DNA from: Vandiemenella viatica
Lineage: Eukaryota; Arthropoda; Insecta; Orthoptera; Morabidae
NCBI GenBank assembly: GCA_031002005.1
Contig: CM061921.1
Span: 128,572,036-128,636,035, forward strand
Length of the DNA stretch: 64,000 bases
Direction: 5' to 3'
Made by a program: the position numbers and the translations under genes. Positions 10,765-22,269 of this stretch are shown here, piece by piece; the stretch's first letter is position 1; every line of letters begins with the position of its first letter. The notes beneath the pieces are model-generated. The model was not told the DNA's origin. It was given only the letters and a program-made list of their open reading frames with translations, and did not search any database.

Positions 10765-12457
10765 CATTGCAACTAAGAAAAAAAGTGGTCCTATTACACT
10801 TCCTTGAGGAACCCCCGAAGTAACATCTATCTTAGAAGAGGCTTCTCCTTCAACAACGACATACTGAGATAGACTAGTTAGAAAATCACATATCCATTTG
10901 CTAATCTGATCCGGTATACCGTATGCTCGAATCTTCGCTAAAAGTTGGTTGTGCAGTACAGAATCAAAAGCTTTTTGAAATTAAAACAAAATTGCATTGA
11001 CTTGTGAACCTGCATCGATTACTTTCATTAAGTCTTGTGAAAATAGGGCCAATTAGGTTTCACATGATCTATTCTTCTGAAATCCGCGTTGACATGGTGT
11101 AAGTAGCTCGTTCTCATCTAGAAACTTCGTAATGTTAGAACATATAACATGCTCCAGAATTCTACTGCAGATAGATGTTAGAGAAATGGGTTGATAGTTC
11201 CTAGGATCACTTCGATCTCCTTTCTTGAAAACTGGAATTACCTGGGCTATTTTCTAGCTAGAAGGTACTTTTTTCTCTTCCAAAGATTTTCAGAATATAT
11301 CTGACAGAAATGGTTCAATTTCCTCTGGTTATTCAGCAAATACTATTACTGGTGTACCATCAGGACCAGGCATTTTACCCCACCTCAGGACCTTTAATTC
11401 CTTTACAATACCTATGCTATCAATCTCTATCGGATCCATCTCTAATTCCATGCGATGTGGTAATGTGGGGATGTTTTCCATGTTTTTGCATGTGATTGAA
11501 TTTTTGAAAGGTGTTAAATACAGTAGCTTTGTCACGGCTGCTGTCAACTTCCCGTCCATCTTTTATTAGAGCTGGCTTTTTGTTTCCACTACTACTAACT
11601 TTTTTTTACATAAGACCTAAATTTAATAGGGTTATCAGTGAGGCTCTTAGAGAGAATTGCAACGAAAGTCATTAAAGGCCTCACGCATCCCATTCTTAAC
11701 CTGTCCCCTTATCTCCTCTTACTTATCTAAATCAGTCCGATGCATCGTCCTTTTCGATCGTGCATCTATATTGCTATGATTTGGAGTAACCTTTTAACAT
11801 CCCGTGTATACCATGGGGGATCCTTCACTTCCCTGATTGACCATTTTGATATATGCAAGTCCATAACTTCCCTGACTATACATGTGAATCGATGCCACCT
11901 CTCTTTTATTTTGCCTCTTGCTACTATGAAGGTATGGTATTTATTCCTCAAATACATTCTAAAACACTCTTTTGAAGCCTTTTGGAATCTGTAAACGATT
12001 CTTTCTTTTTTCTTTTTGCGAGTGGTTGTTAATTTTAGTTTATCAATTACAGCTTTGTGATCACTTATTCCCGTGGTAATAGAAATATCCGTGAATAATT
12101 TTTGTAAAGAAAATATCTAAAATATTTTCATTACAGTTGATGCATTGCGTTTGTTCAGTTACAAGCTGCTCAAAATTGTGATTTGAGAAAAGGTCTAGAA
12201 TGATTTCGCAAGCTGCTTTATCCCTGTCCCCAGTGACGTGAACGTAGTTAGTCCAGTCGATATATGGCAAGTTAAAGTCACTACCAAGCATTATTGTATG
12301 GTCTGGAAATTGCTGGGCTGTTTTATTTACATTATTCCTTAAGGCCTCGGTAATAGTTACGCTTGCATCTGGTGGACGATAGAAGGAGCCTATCACAAGT
12401 TTCGTCCTAGCTACGTTGAGTTTGATCCATAAAATTTCGCAGATTACCGATTTCAAT
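10765..12457 (-). mobile_element. LINE A, 5' half (endonuclease and N-terminal reverse transcriptase)
   Basis: Reading down from 12456, the endonuclease/exonuclease/phosphatase domain shows WIKLNVARTKLVIGSFYRPP and GSDFNLPYIDW. Next come a linker with KMPGPDGTPVIVF (about 11340) and RT motifs PVFKKGD, NYQPISLTS, RGFQKNRSCET, QKAFDSVLHNQLLAKIRAYG, then GVPQGSVIGPLFFL near 10790. Stop codons and a few frameshifts interrupt it. The copy is truncated at the 5' end near 12457, where it abuts a plus-strand LINE D fragment. It continues beyond LINE B at 8268. APE-type endonuclease plus RT is the usual plan for Jockey/CR1-type LINEs. Confidence 0.87.
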
Positions 12458-12459
12458 GC

Positions 12460-13160
12460 TATATAATAGGATCAAAATAATAGAATACTGTGAATAGTTG
12501 CAGGGTGATCTGGACAGAATATCTAGTTGGGTTAGTGAACATGGAATGAATATAAATGCAAAGAAGAGTCAGAATATTAGGTACATAGGAAAAAACTAAA
12601 GGTTGAATATGATTAAAAGGTGGGAAGTAATTACTTGTTGAAGACTTGAAATGTAAATATCTAGGCATTGCATTTGATAACAAGCTTAACTGGGAAGGAC
12701 ACATTGGTCAGGGAGTAGGAAAACGTTTAAAATCCTTAATTTGTTGATTGTCAGACCATTGCTTGAATGTGGTAGTGTTGTATAGAACCCATATTTTGAG
12801 TATCAAAAACAGGAGTTGGAGAGGATGCAAAAAAAGGGCTGCTAGTTTTGTTTCTGGAAATTGCTAGAGAACACAATCAGTAAGAGGTATGATTAAAGAG
12901 CTGGAATGTGATTCATTGGAAGACAGGATGTGGGTGAAGAGAGTTACGGAAGTGTGAAAAAGGGGATGAGGCATGGAAAGATATTGGTGTAATGCATAAA
13001 AGGAAATAGATGAGCATGACCACAAGCTGACGCCGAATATCAACATTTTCTTTTGCGGGTAAAGGGGTCAGAGATTGGATTAAAATCATAGAGGGAAAGG
13101 GAGGAAAATGCAACTGAAGTGTGCACTCCATCCCAATTAAATTATATTAACTTCTACACA
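12460..13160 (+). mobile_element. LINE D 3' fragment
   Basis: Nucleotides match the plus-strand LINE D copy from about 6340 onward, for example GCAGGGTGATCTGGACAGAA here against GTAGGGTGACCTGGATAGAA there, then the thumb region and 3' end. All frames are broken by indels. Its left edge coincides with the 5' truncation point of LINE A. Confidence 0.78.
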
Positions 13161-15840
13161 ACTATATAGAATTTATCAGCCATTATTTTATTTGAGTTTT
13201 TATAGTAATCCAATCAATAATAAATTTCTGTTGCACTTAGTATCAGTCTGTTAGAATGAAGCGGGTATTAAATACTTTTGTGGGGCAAATAAAAATCACA
13301 GTAGGAGAGAAAGGAAGGATTTTGTTGACATGTTGGTATAGAAAAGAAAAATCATTTTTGATGCTCTACTACAGTAAAATAGAAAAAAATTTATTTGGTG
13401 GAAATAGTATTACAGTGTTCTAATAAACATTTTTTGATTTAGACACTTATAATAATGAAATAATTAAAAGCATCTTATTCATCAATTGATAAAATGACAC
13501 CTACCCCAATTAGAAATGAACACAATTATGTGGTTCATGATAAACATTTGTAGGCTTCCAAGTGATTCAAAAAGTGTTGTTTCTGGTGATAAAAATGTTC
13601 TTGGTTTTTGTTGGTACTCTGTACAGTTTCTTGATGTAATCATATTATTTCCTCAGAAAGTTGGCACTGAAACAAAAGTTGAATAACACACCCATAACAG
13701 CTATTTAAATTTCTGCATCAACTTATGAAGTCTAGAATATACTTACAGTTTTTGTATGCAAGCTTCAATGAATACCCAATAGCAGTTAGGCATAAATTAG
13801 GCAATATCTTATGTAGTATTAATGTTTTAAAAATATAACAAAAGAAAATTCTCTAGAAAGAACTACTTGTGAAACTACTAATATAGAAAGGAAAACTATC
13901 TAAATTTTAGTCACAATGATAGCATCGTAATTTAAATGTCTAATGGATGCCAACAAGAAGACTTCTAAGCTAGTACTAGTAACACCATGCCAATAAAGAC
14001 TTACATAAACCACTCAATAGTAACCAAATCCACCATAAACAACTCCACAATGATGTCAAAATTTTTGAAGATTACAGTTAAACTTACTGGTGCTTTGAAC
14101 TTTTTGAAATTAGGGCAAGCCTCAGAATTTATATGAGCATAGCTGCAGCACTAAACTCACATGTTATAAAATTTGTGTTAAATAGATTGCTTCACTATCA
14201 CACATACTTCTACCATAAGTTACATTAAAATATTTTGTGGAAATGTGACTATAAAAAATTAACTTTTAACTATAATTAATAGCACACAACAGAGCATTTG
14301 GCAGTGCTTCCTTATTTCAAAGGTGGCAGGTCATATATAATCTCTTCAGTAGTAATTTTATATTTTCTTGCCAACTGAGTTTTTTGTTTTTAAATGCCAA
14401 TGTCTTTAAAAAGGAGTAAAAAATCTGTTATTAATTGACAAACTCTACTTATATAAGAATACATATATTACGAGGAATAGTAAACAACAATTAACATTGA
14501 CTTTATTATACTATATTGCTGTATTAACTGTATTATGAATTAAATGAATAGTCAGTAATTAAAAATTGCAGTTGTTTAGTGAGGCTCTATCATACTTGGT
14601 ATTTAACAGATGGAAATTATATTGTGATTGTATGCAATAAATCATTTTTGTTCAGATGTGCATTTAATTTTGGAACACTTACTCACAGTTTTCAAAATAA
14701 TATAGTTTTACTGGGGAAATAGCCAATTTGTCCTGTCTTATGAAGTCAAGGAATAAATAAATGCAACTGTCTACTGTTGGCAAAGATTTCAGAAAAAAAT
14801 ATCTCCATAACATCACCTCTAATATTTTGTTACATACTTCAGTTACCATCAGCCACTCATTTGTTTAATACCATTTAATGCACCTTCAAAAGCTACTGTT
14901 ACAGAAATCACAGAAGATATATCAAATAATATTCCATAACCAAATTTTAAAATGTCTATATTATAAATATTTATCTGTCTTTTATTTGTATTCTGTATAT
15001 ATAATTATAATAAGACTAATAATAAAAATATATTTATTTTATTATCAAAACTCTGTATTTTTATTTATTTTACTCCATATTTATTTATCTGTTTTCTTTC
15101 ATTATAAATTCTTTCAATAACCATCAATTTCAATGTTTCATATATTCCCGGCATCTTGTGACAGCTACAGTTTTTTTATTCTAAAATGACTGAGTATGCA
15201 CCAAGAAACTGAGAGAAATATAACATGGCCTTACTCATGAAGATTCCCTTGCACCCCTTCTGCTTTTAGTAAACATCAATGCTCTTATCCCACAGCTCAT
15301 CTCTTGATCATTTATTCCAGTTCCCAACTACTTTACAAAGAAAAGAAATGTTCCCCACTCCGTGATGCCTGAAATCAAGTGATAGTTAATGGTCATGGTG
15401 CCTGTGGACTCCATTTGTTGGTGAAGTTTAACTAAGTGTGACCTACATATAAATAGGAGGAGTAAGGGGGTACTTTGTTAGTTGATAGCTGAAGCTATAA
15501 TGGAGCACAGTTCCAGATATGACAAGGTCAGGCCTGTACCTCTATTAGGTTGGAGGCAGTTGGTGAGGGGTTAAAAATAATTGATCACAGAGATAATGAT
15601 TGCAGATGCACAACTGGAATATCCTTGATGAGGCTTAAGAAACAATAATGACAAGGCGGCAACTTGGAAAATGAAGGTTAATGCTGAAAATGTGACAAAG
15701 TTAGTTATAATACTGTTCATGATGCTCATACAGTTTACTGGCAACAAAGTAATAGAATTTGGTGGATTAAAAGAGACAAAAAACACAAGTTGTTATAGGA
15801 ATATAGTCCTTTCTAAAGGAAGGAGAACTAGATAGTGAGG
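13161..15840. other. AT-rich stretch without recognised gene
   Basis: No protein signature or terminal repeats were recognised. Short ORFs such as the one at 14878-15120 are low-complexity Leu/Ile/Tyr/Phe translations of AT-rich DNA. From about 15470 onward the sequence may be decayed 5' LINE D material, but I cannot align it. Confidence 0.45.
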
Positions 15841-16956
15841 TTTTTATAACTGTGTACCACATACTAATTTAGTTCCCAGGCATTTGTGGATCAAATGCCA
15901 CGAGTTATTGAGGTAGATTTCGAAGGTGATAAAAGAGAAAATCAGAGTGTTGGCTGTGTACAATAGTAGAAGAATAAATGACGATTGTGAGGTTCTTGGG
16001 GAGACACTAAAGTCGTACTGAGAATGCAGAAGTGAGTGTAGAATGGTAATTATTTGAGGTGATTTAAGACTGAACAGGAAACATGATTAATAACTCAAGG
16101 GAACAGAGAGCTTCAAATACCTTAGAAAGGGAAGGAAGCTTTATGGAAGTGGTAGAGCAGAGAATAAGGGAACCAAACATGTTTGATATATTCCTAATGA
16201 TAACTGTATTAGAACTCAGGTAATTTAAAGAACAAGTGATCATAAAATTGTTCTGATGGATGTTAGAGAAGTCGGTAAACAATTGGCCAAAATTGAATGT
16301 GGCAATAAATACAAATATAGAAAGGCACAAATTTCAAAACTGAAGAGATTTTTCAGGAGATGGTTCATTATATGGAAGGAATCCTTAAGTGTGGTGGAGT
16401 AAAATTGAGTGGTGTTCAAAGAGATAGTAAGAAATAAGGAAGAAAATTTTTAAAAAAATAATAAAATAAGAGAGTGACAGATCGACACATGTATGGGGGG
16501 GGGGGGGGGGCAAGTAAAACCGGGGCTATCATCCAGGGGTGGGAGGAAATAAATCAGAAGTTGAGATTCTTCATACAAGTAGAAATGGGTAGACTGAAAT
16601 TTTTTAAATAGATTCTGTGTTAATTGTGTAGGAACTAAGAAATAAACAATATATAGGAGCTGGTGTGGATAATATTTCTATAGATGTATTAAAGACAGCA
16701 AGATATGATACTGTATTTTACCTTAAAATATTATTTAAAATTAGTCTGACATCTTCGGCTCACCAGAGGATTGGAAAACTATGATAGTAGTACTGATTTG
16801 GAGGGTTCCTAATAAATAATGCACAATATTGGAAGCCCAGGTTGTTGATATAAATGTTAACATAAACCTTGTTTTAGCAAATGGTCAAATGTTAAGATTT
16901 TCTCCCTGTTTCTTAAAATAATGCTAACTAACTTTATCCTATACATTAATATCTTT
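15841..16956 (+). mobile_element. LINE D copy, endonuclease and start of RT (left part)
   Basis: The frames are broken, but the later endonuclease motifs are legible: AVYNSRRINDDCEVL near 15960, a GDL-type motif near 16055, and SDHKIVLMDV near 16240. From 16630 the nucleotides parallel those at 5665-5840 of the other copy, for example GATTGGAAAA followed by a GATAGTAGTA run. It is the only LINE D copy here that keeps endonuclease sequence. It is interrupted by the hAT MITE at 16965 and resumes at 17342. Confidence 0.72.
16496..16510 (+). repeat. Poly-G tract
   Basis: A run of about 15 consecutive G residues lies between decayed LINE segments. Its length is likely to vary or to be an assembly-sensitive spot. 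Confidence 0.8.
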
Positions 16957-16964
16957 ATACTAAG

Positions 16965-17333
16965 CAGGGGTGTAGCTACTATGGGGCTAGGCGGTGCAGT
17001 GCACCGGGGCCCCTACGCTCAAGAGGCCCCCAAGCATACCTAAGGGGGCCCCCAAGTGCACCTCAGGGGGCCCCCAAGTGCAGTTCAGAGGGGCCCAGGG
17101 GTCTTCACAGCAAACTGGTGACCTTTTTTTAGCTCTACCGTCGTCTAAGGGGGCCCCTGAGACACAGGGAACCCCTCATCACTGCTCAGCGGGCCCAAAA
17201 CACTGCTCAGGGGGTCCCCAAGCACAACTAAGGGGGCCCTTACCAGCAACACAAAGCAAAAAAAAGGTCGGCCATCTGGCCTGAGGGCCCAAAATAAATT
17301 TTTTGCACCGGGGCCCTTGTTGACACTCCACTG
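16965..17333. mobile_element. GC-rich hAT-type MITE, copy 2, exact duplication
   Basis: The ends are CAGGGGTGTAGC at the left and the reverse complement of CAGTGGAGTGTC at the right, each followed inward by GTGCACCGGGGCCC-like blocks. The flanks ATACTAAG (16957-16964) and ATACTAAG (17334-17341) are identical 8-mers, as expected of a hAT insertion. The interior holds imperfect tandem units of about 27-30 bp built on GGGGGCCCCCAAGTGCA. The 369-bp element splits a LINE D copy. The ORFs across it are GC-rich shadows of the repeat, not genes. Confidence 0.88.
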
Positions 17334-17341
17334 ATACTAAG

Positions 17342-17830
17342 CTGAGCTGTCTACCTTGTATCAACATATTTTTCAACATGGACTGCTTTATAGATATTAA
17401 TATTCTGAAACATAGCTCATTCAGTCCATAATAGGTTTGAAATTACAGGCTGTTTAGTTTGACATCAGTGGTAGGTAATTTGATGGTGAGATTAATGTGC
17501 AACCACATTAGAAATGTCGTTAAGGAGAGAAACAGGTTTGTGTATTGATAACATGGCTTTAAGAAAGAATAGTAATGTGAATCTCAGCTAGTGGACTACC
17601 TGCTATAAATTTTAGATGAAATGCACAAGGGAGGTAAACTTGGTAATATCCTTTCAAGGTTTTTGAAAGATTGAATCGTGAAAGGATGTTAAATTTAGTT
17701 AAAAAATGGTGAACAAGTACTGGAGACAGATGGAAAGAAGAGTAGGCTTAGGTACACAGATAAAAAACTAAAGGTTGTTTTCGATTAAAGGGTGGGGAAA
17801 TAATTGCTTGTTGGAGACTTGAAATGTACA
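17342..17830 (+). mobile_element. LINE D copy, RT middle section (right part)
   Basis: Nucleotides match the 5850-6010 section of the first copy: AAATTACAGGCTGTTTAGTT here aligns with the NYRPISF codons there, and the segment around 17550 aligns with RQHGFRQGYSCESQ. Later pieces near 17790-17826 match the region encoding ESLKFKYHG, implying an internal deletion between them. No frame is open. It continues the copy interrupted at 16956. Confidence 0.75.
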
Positions 17831-18273
17831 CTCTTTACCATTAAATCTGACTGCCACCATCGAATTATATCACCCTTATTTTGTACAATCCAACAACGAT
17901 GTCATCCCAGCAAAAAGGAACACATTGTTAGTTCCACCCTGTGGATATTTCACTCAGAGCCATCTATATTTCAGATTATTCATTTCCTTTAGTCAATGCA
18001 TGAAACAAAGCGGGAAGAATAGCTAATAGGTAGGAATTAAGCTCCTCCCACTGAGGATTATTGGTGGTGTAGTTCACAAACCTTCCCGTACATTTCAGTA
18101 ATACTTTCCCAAAATTCAGATGGTAAAACCTGCCGTAAATATTTTAATTAATTGGATAGCATGAAGTGAGGCAAAATGGAGGCACAGTGGTATATTTTAC
18201 TCAAATTGATTAGCTTAAAACTATAAGAATAATTATTTATATACTGGTTTTGCTAATTCCTTCCAATAATATA
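17831..18273. other. Non-genic stretch
   Basis: I see no recognisable coding or repeat feature here. Confidence 0.45.
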
Positions 18274-18850
18274 TAGCGAACACATAAAAAGATGAAATTA
18301 TTTTGATAGATACATTTAAATACACACTGAATGTCATTCCATGAAATTTTTACAGTTTTGAATTTACAATGCAGGTTTCGCAATGAAAACATTTCGATTC
18401 AGAACTCACTTCAGGTGAAAGTACTGCATTTACTTCATGTTTCATAAAGCTAAAGCAGTTTTCCGGCCTTAAGTCAAAACGAATATTTTAAATTCAAATG
18501 AACCATTGATAAATACATTTCATCATTTGCTACGGTTAGATTAGAAGCTCAAATTTAGCATACAGTCACACGTGGAGTGTATCGATTTAATTTTATAGGT
18601 AATGCAGAGAATTACTAGGTTATTACTCTTTCATGAAAGAATTAAGCCAAACAACATATGCTAATAACGTATTGGTACACGCTCGCAGCTAGCGACGTCA
18701 GGGTATACAGTTTATAATATATCTATACTTGCACCAAAGGCAATAGAACAAATTCAAATAATGATTATTACCTTCTCATCAAAGAAACTAAACAACTTAA
18801 TGAATTACGGTTGAATTTCGACTGCTGGGCGATCACTAGTATTATATTGT
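18274..18850 (+). repeat. Unclassified dispersed repeat, longer copy
   Basis: This shares long near-identical blocks with 56789-57098, for example AAGCTAAAGCAGTTTTCCGG, then CCTTAAGTCAAAA, then AGCATACAGTCA. This copy has two extra segments, about 18322-18438 and about 18660-18785, that the other copy lacks. No coding domain or terminal inverted repeat was recognised. Confidence 0.82.
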
Positions 18851-20447
18851 TTCTGAATTTGGTTGTGTAAGTAACACCTGCTTTTTTTCTATGATTGAGT
18901 GACGCTATTGCATATGATCTAGTATTTTATCTCATTTCAAACTGGTCTAAGCAAAACACATTTAAGGCAATCAATACAATACAATTATTTGTTTGATTTG
19001 TGCTTCTAACATAATTAAATTAAATAAAACAATTCTAATCTATTTTGTGTTAACAGCCATTAATAAATGCAAAAAACACATGGTACATCATCACTATTTT
19101 TAACATTACACAAATTCAATCATTTTTTACCATACAATAGGAATGACATTCTTTTGTGCCAGAGTTATTGAACCATGGCCTTTAAGAAACACAGTAGACT
19201 GGTAGATTAAATAACATTATTTTAGGCTATATAAGTACACTTTGATCCAAAGTGGGAGCAGTCTAAGGGATGTAGAAAAGTACAGAGTATCATTATTAAA
19301 AGAAATAATTTGCAGAATCTTTAATAATCCATAATTGTGATGCTTAGTGGTCTATAACTGCTCACCATTATTTTTTCAGGTGTGATATAGTGATGGATAT
19401 GCAATATGTGACAAACAATTTGACATATAAATTTCCTAGTTTGCTTGGTGGTGTAAACTGAAGCTTATATTGCCTCCAGATTTATTGCGATAGTGTGTAT
19501 TTACATCTTCTATACAAATTCAGCATAAATAATTGAACTACACAGAGAACTATTAATTGCCATGGTAAAAATTTCCTTATGCACCTAATAACTATTTTTG
19601 ATCATTTTTGTTTGTAAATACTTCAGAGTCTGAGAGAAATTGCTCATCTCCCTAGTTGACTAGCACCAGGCTACAACTTTCCACTCTACAATGGAAAAAT
19701 TCCCTGTCCCTGAAATCAGATGATAAATTGTGGTAATGCCCCTCCCTTCCCTTCTCAATACTGTTCCCAAGTCTTCCCCCTGTATTTACTCAGACCTCAA
19801 TATCAGTATATTACTTAGACAGACTGACGATTCTCTTTGCTCTTCCTCTATCTTCACATGATTTGCATCCAAAATCCAATATTTGACATAAATAACAGTG
19901 GATCTGCCATCAAGCTGCTTGGGTACAATGTCTCACTATCTTATCTAATAGATGCAAAACCTTTACCTGCCACATCTCCAGTGTGAAATGTCAAGTTCAG
20001 CTTGCTATCAGATGGCATACGATTACATTTTTGCATTCGATAAATAATCCCCCTAAATTGTACAACCACACAAAACATTTATTTTCTATCTGTGCACCTC
20101 ATGAGCAAATACTTTTGGCATTTATTTTTATTCAGTCCCAACCTGTCCAATCGCATATCCAGTCCATATCCCGATGTAGTTCTTCAGTCATATATGAACA
20201 TAATCCTATAAAACCATAGTATATAATCTGCAAAAAGAACCTAATCTCTGACTGTAAACCAATGAAAGAATTGTTTTTGAAATGATGAGGTGCAATGATC
20301 CCAACACATTGCCATTTCAAATCTTGTTCAGGCAATATAACAAGTTTATGAGAACCAAGATGGAAGCAGTCTATCCATCATTTAAATCCCCATAGTAAAA
20401 GAAGGATATACATGAAGGTAAGCATATAGGTAGTGTATACTAACCAC
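18851..20447. other. Non-coding stretch downstream of obst-E exon 3
   Basis: No convincing exon or repeat was recognised. The final obst-E exon (a few codons plus the 3' UTR) should lie in this direction on the minus strand but is too short to recognise without transcripts. Confidence 0.5.
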
Positions 20448-20652
20448 TTGGGGACGAGCTCTGGTTCCTCACAGGTGAGGCTCTCCTCATCAAAGACTTT
20501 GCCTTCTCCGCAAGTGATGAGCCTCGGGTAACCATTGACGCAGGTGATCAGACGACCGCAGTCTCCCGGGATTGGGAAGCGAGGGAATGGCCAAAATTTG
20601 GCTGCCACTGTGTTTGACGGTACCTTTGTTGGGCACTTGAAACCCACCACAG
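20448..20652 (-). CDS. obst-E: Obstructor-E exon 3: third chitin-binding domain (partial)
   Basis: This exon encodes most of the third chitin-binding type-2 (CBM14, peritrophin-A) domain of obstructor-E, a secreted protein that binds chitin in the cuticle matrix. It reads FKCPTKV, FWPFPRF, GDCGRLITCVNGYPRLITCG and FDEESLTCEEPEL; the WPFPRF block is characteristic of this orthologue. Five of the six cysteines are present. The minus-strand acceptor TTTTAG precedes 20652. The exon starts with two bases that complete a codon begun in exon 2 (G plus CT gives Ala). A GT donor (CCCCAA|GTGGTT) at 20448 ends it two bases into a codon, so the sixth cysteine must come from a further exon not identified here. 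The alternative, read-through of this donor, gives a hydrophobic tail (see findings). Confidence 0.9.
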
Positions 20653-21774
20653 CTAAAACAATCACCACACACACTTTTGGTATTATACTTACATTTAGCT
20701 CGTAACTATTCTTAAAGAGGATATGAGCTAAAAGAAATTGATTTTTTTATATCAATCAATTTACTGAGTTATGAAATTTCAAGATACTTTACACAGATTT
20801 CAATTCTGTCTCACTCATTAATTTTCATTGTTGAAAAACATTTAAAACCTCAGTTTAATTAAAATTAATTTAAAAAATAGTATTATAATGATGCATATAT
20901 TTTTTGAAAAACAAAAACTCGATTGGAATTCAGTAGGAATTTGAGGCAAATTTATAAATCAGAATTAAAAAATATAACAGAAACAGTCACTTTCCCTATA
21001 GAAGGAACAGGTTTTGCCATATTTGGAGTGGGCCAACTGGTGTGATTCTACAATATTGATTATTCCTTTAATACTGGGATAAATTAATGGGCCCCAGTAC
21101 TATCCATAGTCTGAAACTGTTTAATAAAATCTATTAGATTGGTGTCAAACAGGGCTACATTTTTTGCAGACACATTTCTCCTCTGCTGAAATCGTCTTAT
21201 ATGTCTACATTGCACTTCGAGAGTTTCCACCTGTCTATCACAACCAAGTCATATACCTCATCGACGTTTCCCGGAGAGGTTATCTCCACTGGCCTTCCTG
21301 TATTGGATTATCTTCAGCACTGCTTCTGTCCCATTTAAATTCAGGTATGATCACACTGTGCTCCAGACAGAAGTACCCTTACACAAATACTAATATCTTT
21401 CCAAGCACCTTTAACAAAACTGTTCTAATTTTTATTAATGTTCTACATGGGACTAAAGAGTAATAGAAAGTTTTAACAAGATTGTAACATTGAGTTTCCC
21501 CGGTCAGGTCACCAAATATGGGACACTTGTGCCAGTCAGAATATTGGTTAAAGTAGCCAGAATCCTCGATTTTTATACAAATATTACAATTTCTATTGAT
21601 AGAGCAGAATTAAACCATTGTCATTCTTATCTTCATATTCACACTGACCATTTAGAAACTGTTTTCCATTAGAAAACTTTATCAGCAATATTTGCCAATC
21701 TATCAGACTGAATTATTCGGTACTTTCCTAAAAATATAACTGTACTTTACGTGAATACTATGATTTTACGATAC
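20653..21774 (-). other. obst-E: obst-E intron 2
   Basis: The intron runs from the donor GAAG|GTATCG just below 21775 to the acceptor TTTTAG above 20652 and is about 1.1 kb long. In Drosophila, as I recall, obst-E has alternative exons for its third domain. I looked here for a second WPFPR-like exon and saw none. Short ORFs inside are not supported as genes. Confidence 0.8.
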
Positions 21775-22188
21775 CTTCGGGGTTGCACTGATCCAGTAAG
21801 AGGTCTGGCCAGTTACAGCTGTGAGTCTTGTCGTCGTAGACCAGTCCTGGTTCACAGGGAGTCTGATGAGGGACTCCGTAGGCGCACTTTATATAGGTGG
21901 AGCTGCACTGGGCGCTGTCAGGGTATATGCCGAATTGGTAGAGGCAGCCCGGCGTGCTGACGGGGGTCAGGTCTGCTTTTCTTGTGCCACAGTCCACGGC
22001 CCAATTGTAGTTGCAGTGATTGTGTACAGCGCCTTTCCCATCGTATAGCAGACCATTTTCACACTGCTCCAGGGTTACCGTTCCATTGGTGCAAAGGAAA
22101 AAATGGTCACACAGTTCGGGATGTGCGTAGGTTTGCACGCCGACTGGCTCAGGACACGCCGGTACGTGCAACAACACGCCTGCTTCCC
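21775..22188 (-). CDS. obst-E: Obstructor-E exon 2: first two chitin-binding domains
   Basis: The 414-bp exon encodes two complete six-cysteine chitin-binding type-2 domains. Domain 1 runs from VPACPEPVGVQTY through LCDHFFLCTNGTVTLEQC to HCNYNWAVDC. Domain 2 runs from STPGCLYQFGIYP through YIKCAYGVPHQTPC to SCNWPDLLLDQCNPE. The aromatic residues beside the cysteines that contact chitin are kept. Splice sites are canonical: acceptor TTGCAG above 22188 and donor G|GTATCG below 21775. Phase is 1 at both ends, so it joins exon 1 (G|GG gives Gly) and exon 3 (G|CT gives Ala) without a frame break. It closely resembles insect obst-E, as recalled from the Drosophila protein. No stops or frameshifts occur, in contrast to the surrounding transposon relics, so it is under coding constraint. 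Confidence 0.95.
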
Positions 22189-22269
22189 CTGCAACCGAAA
22201 ATTGTATGTCTTTTTGTGCTATGTGACACAAAGATGACATAATATAAACTGATATCATTAGCAAGTGAA

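Noticed and set aside
7500..12456. One continuous LINE across the whole interval
   Set aside because: The RT motifs appear twice and in the wrong order unless LINE B (8275-10757) is a separate insertion.
14878..15120. 80-residue membrane-like ORF
   Set aside because: It is a Leu/Ile/Tyr/Phe-rich translation of AT-rich DNA without start context or family features.
16994..17284. 96-residue ORF as a Gly/Pro-rich protein
   Set aside because: It lies wholly inside a GC-rich hAT MITE and reflects tandem GGGGGCCCCC units.
21821..22048. Plus-strand ORFs over obst-E exon 2
   Set aside because: These are antisense shadows of a constrained six-cysteine coding exon.
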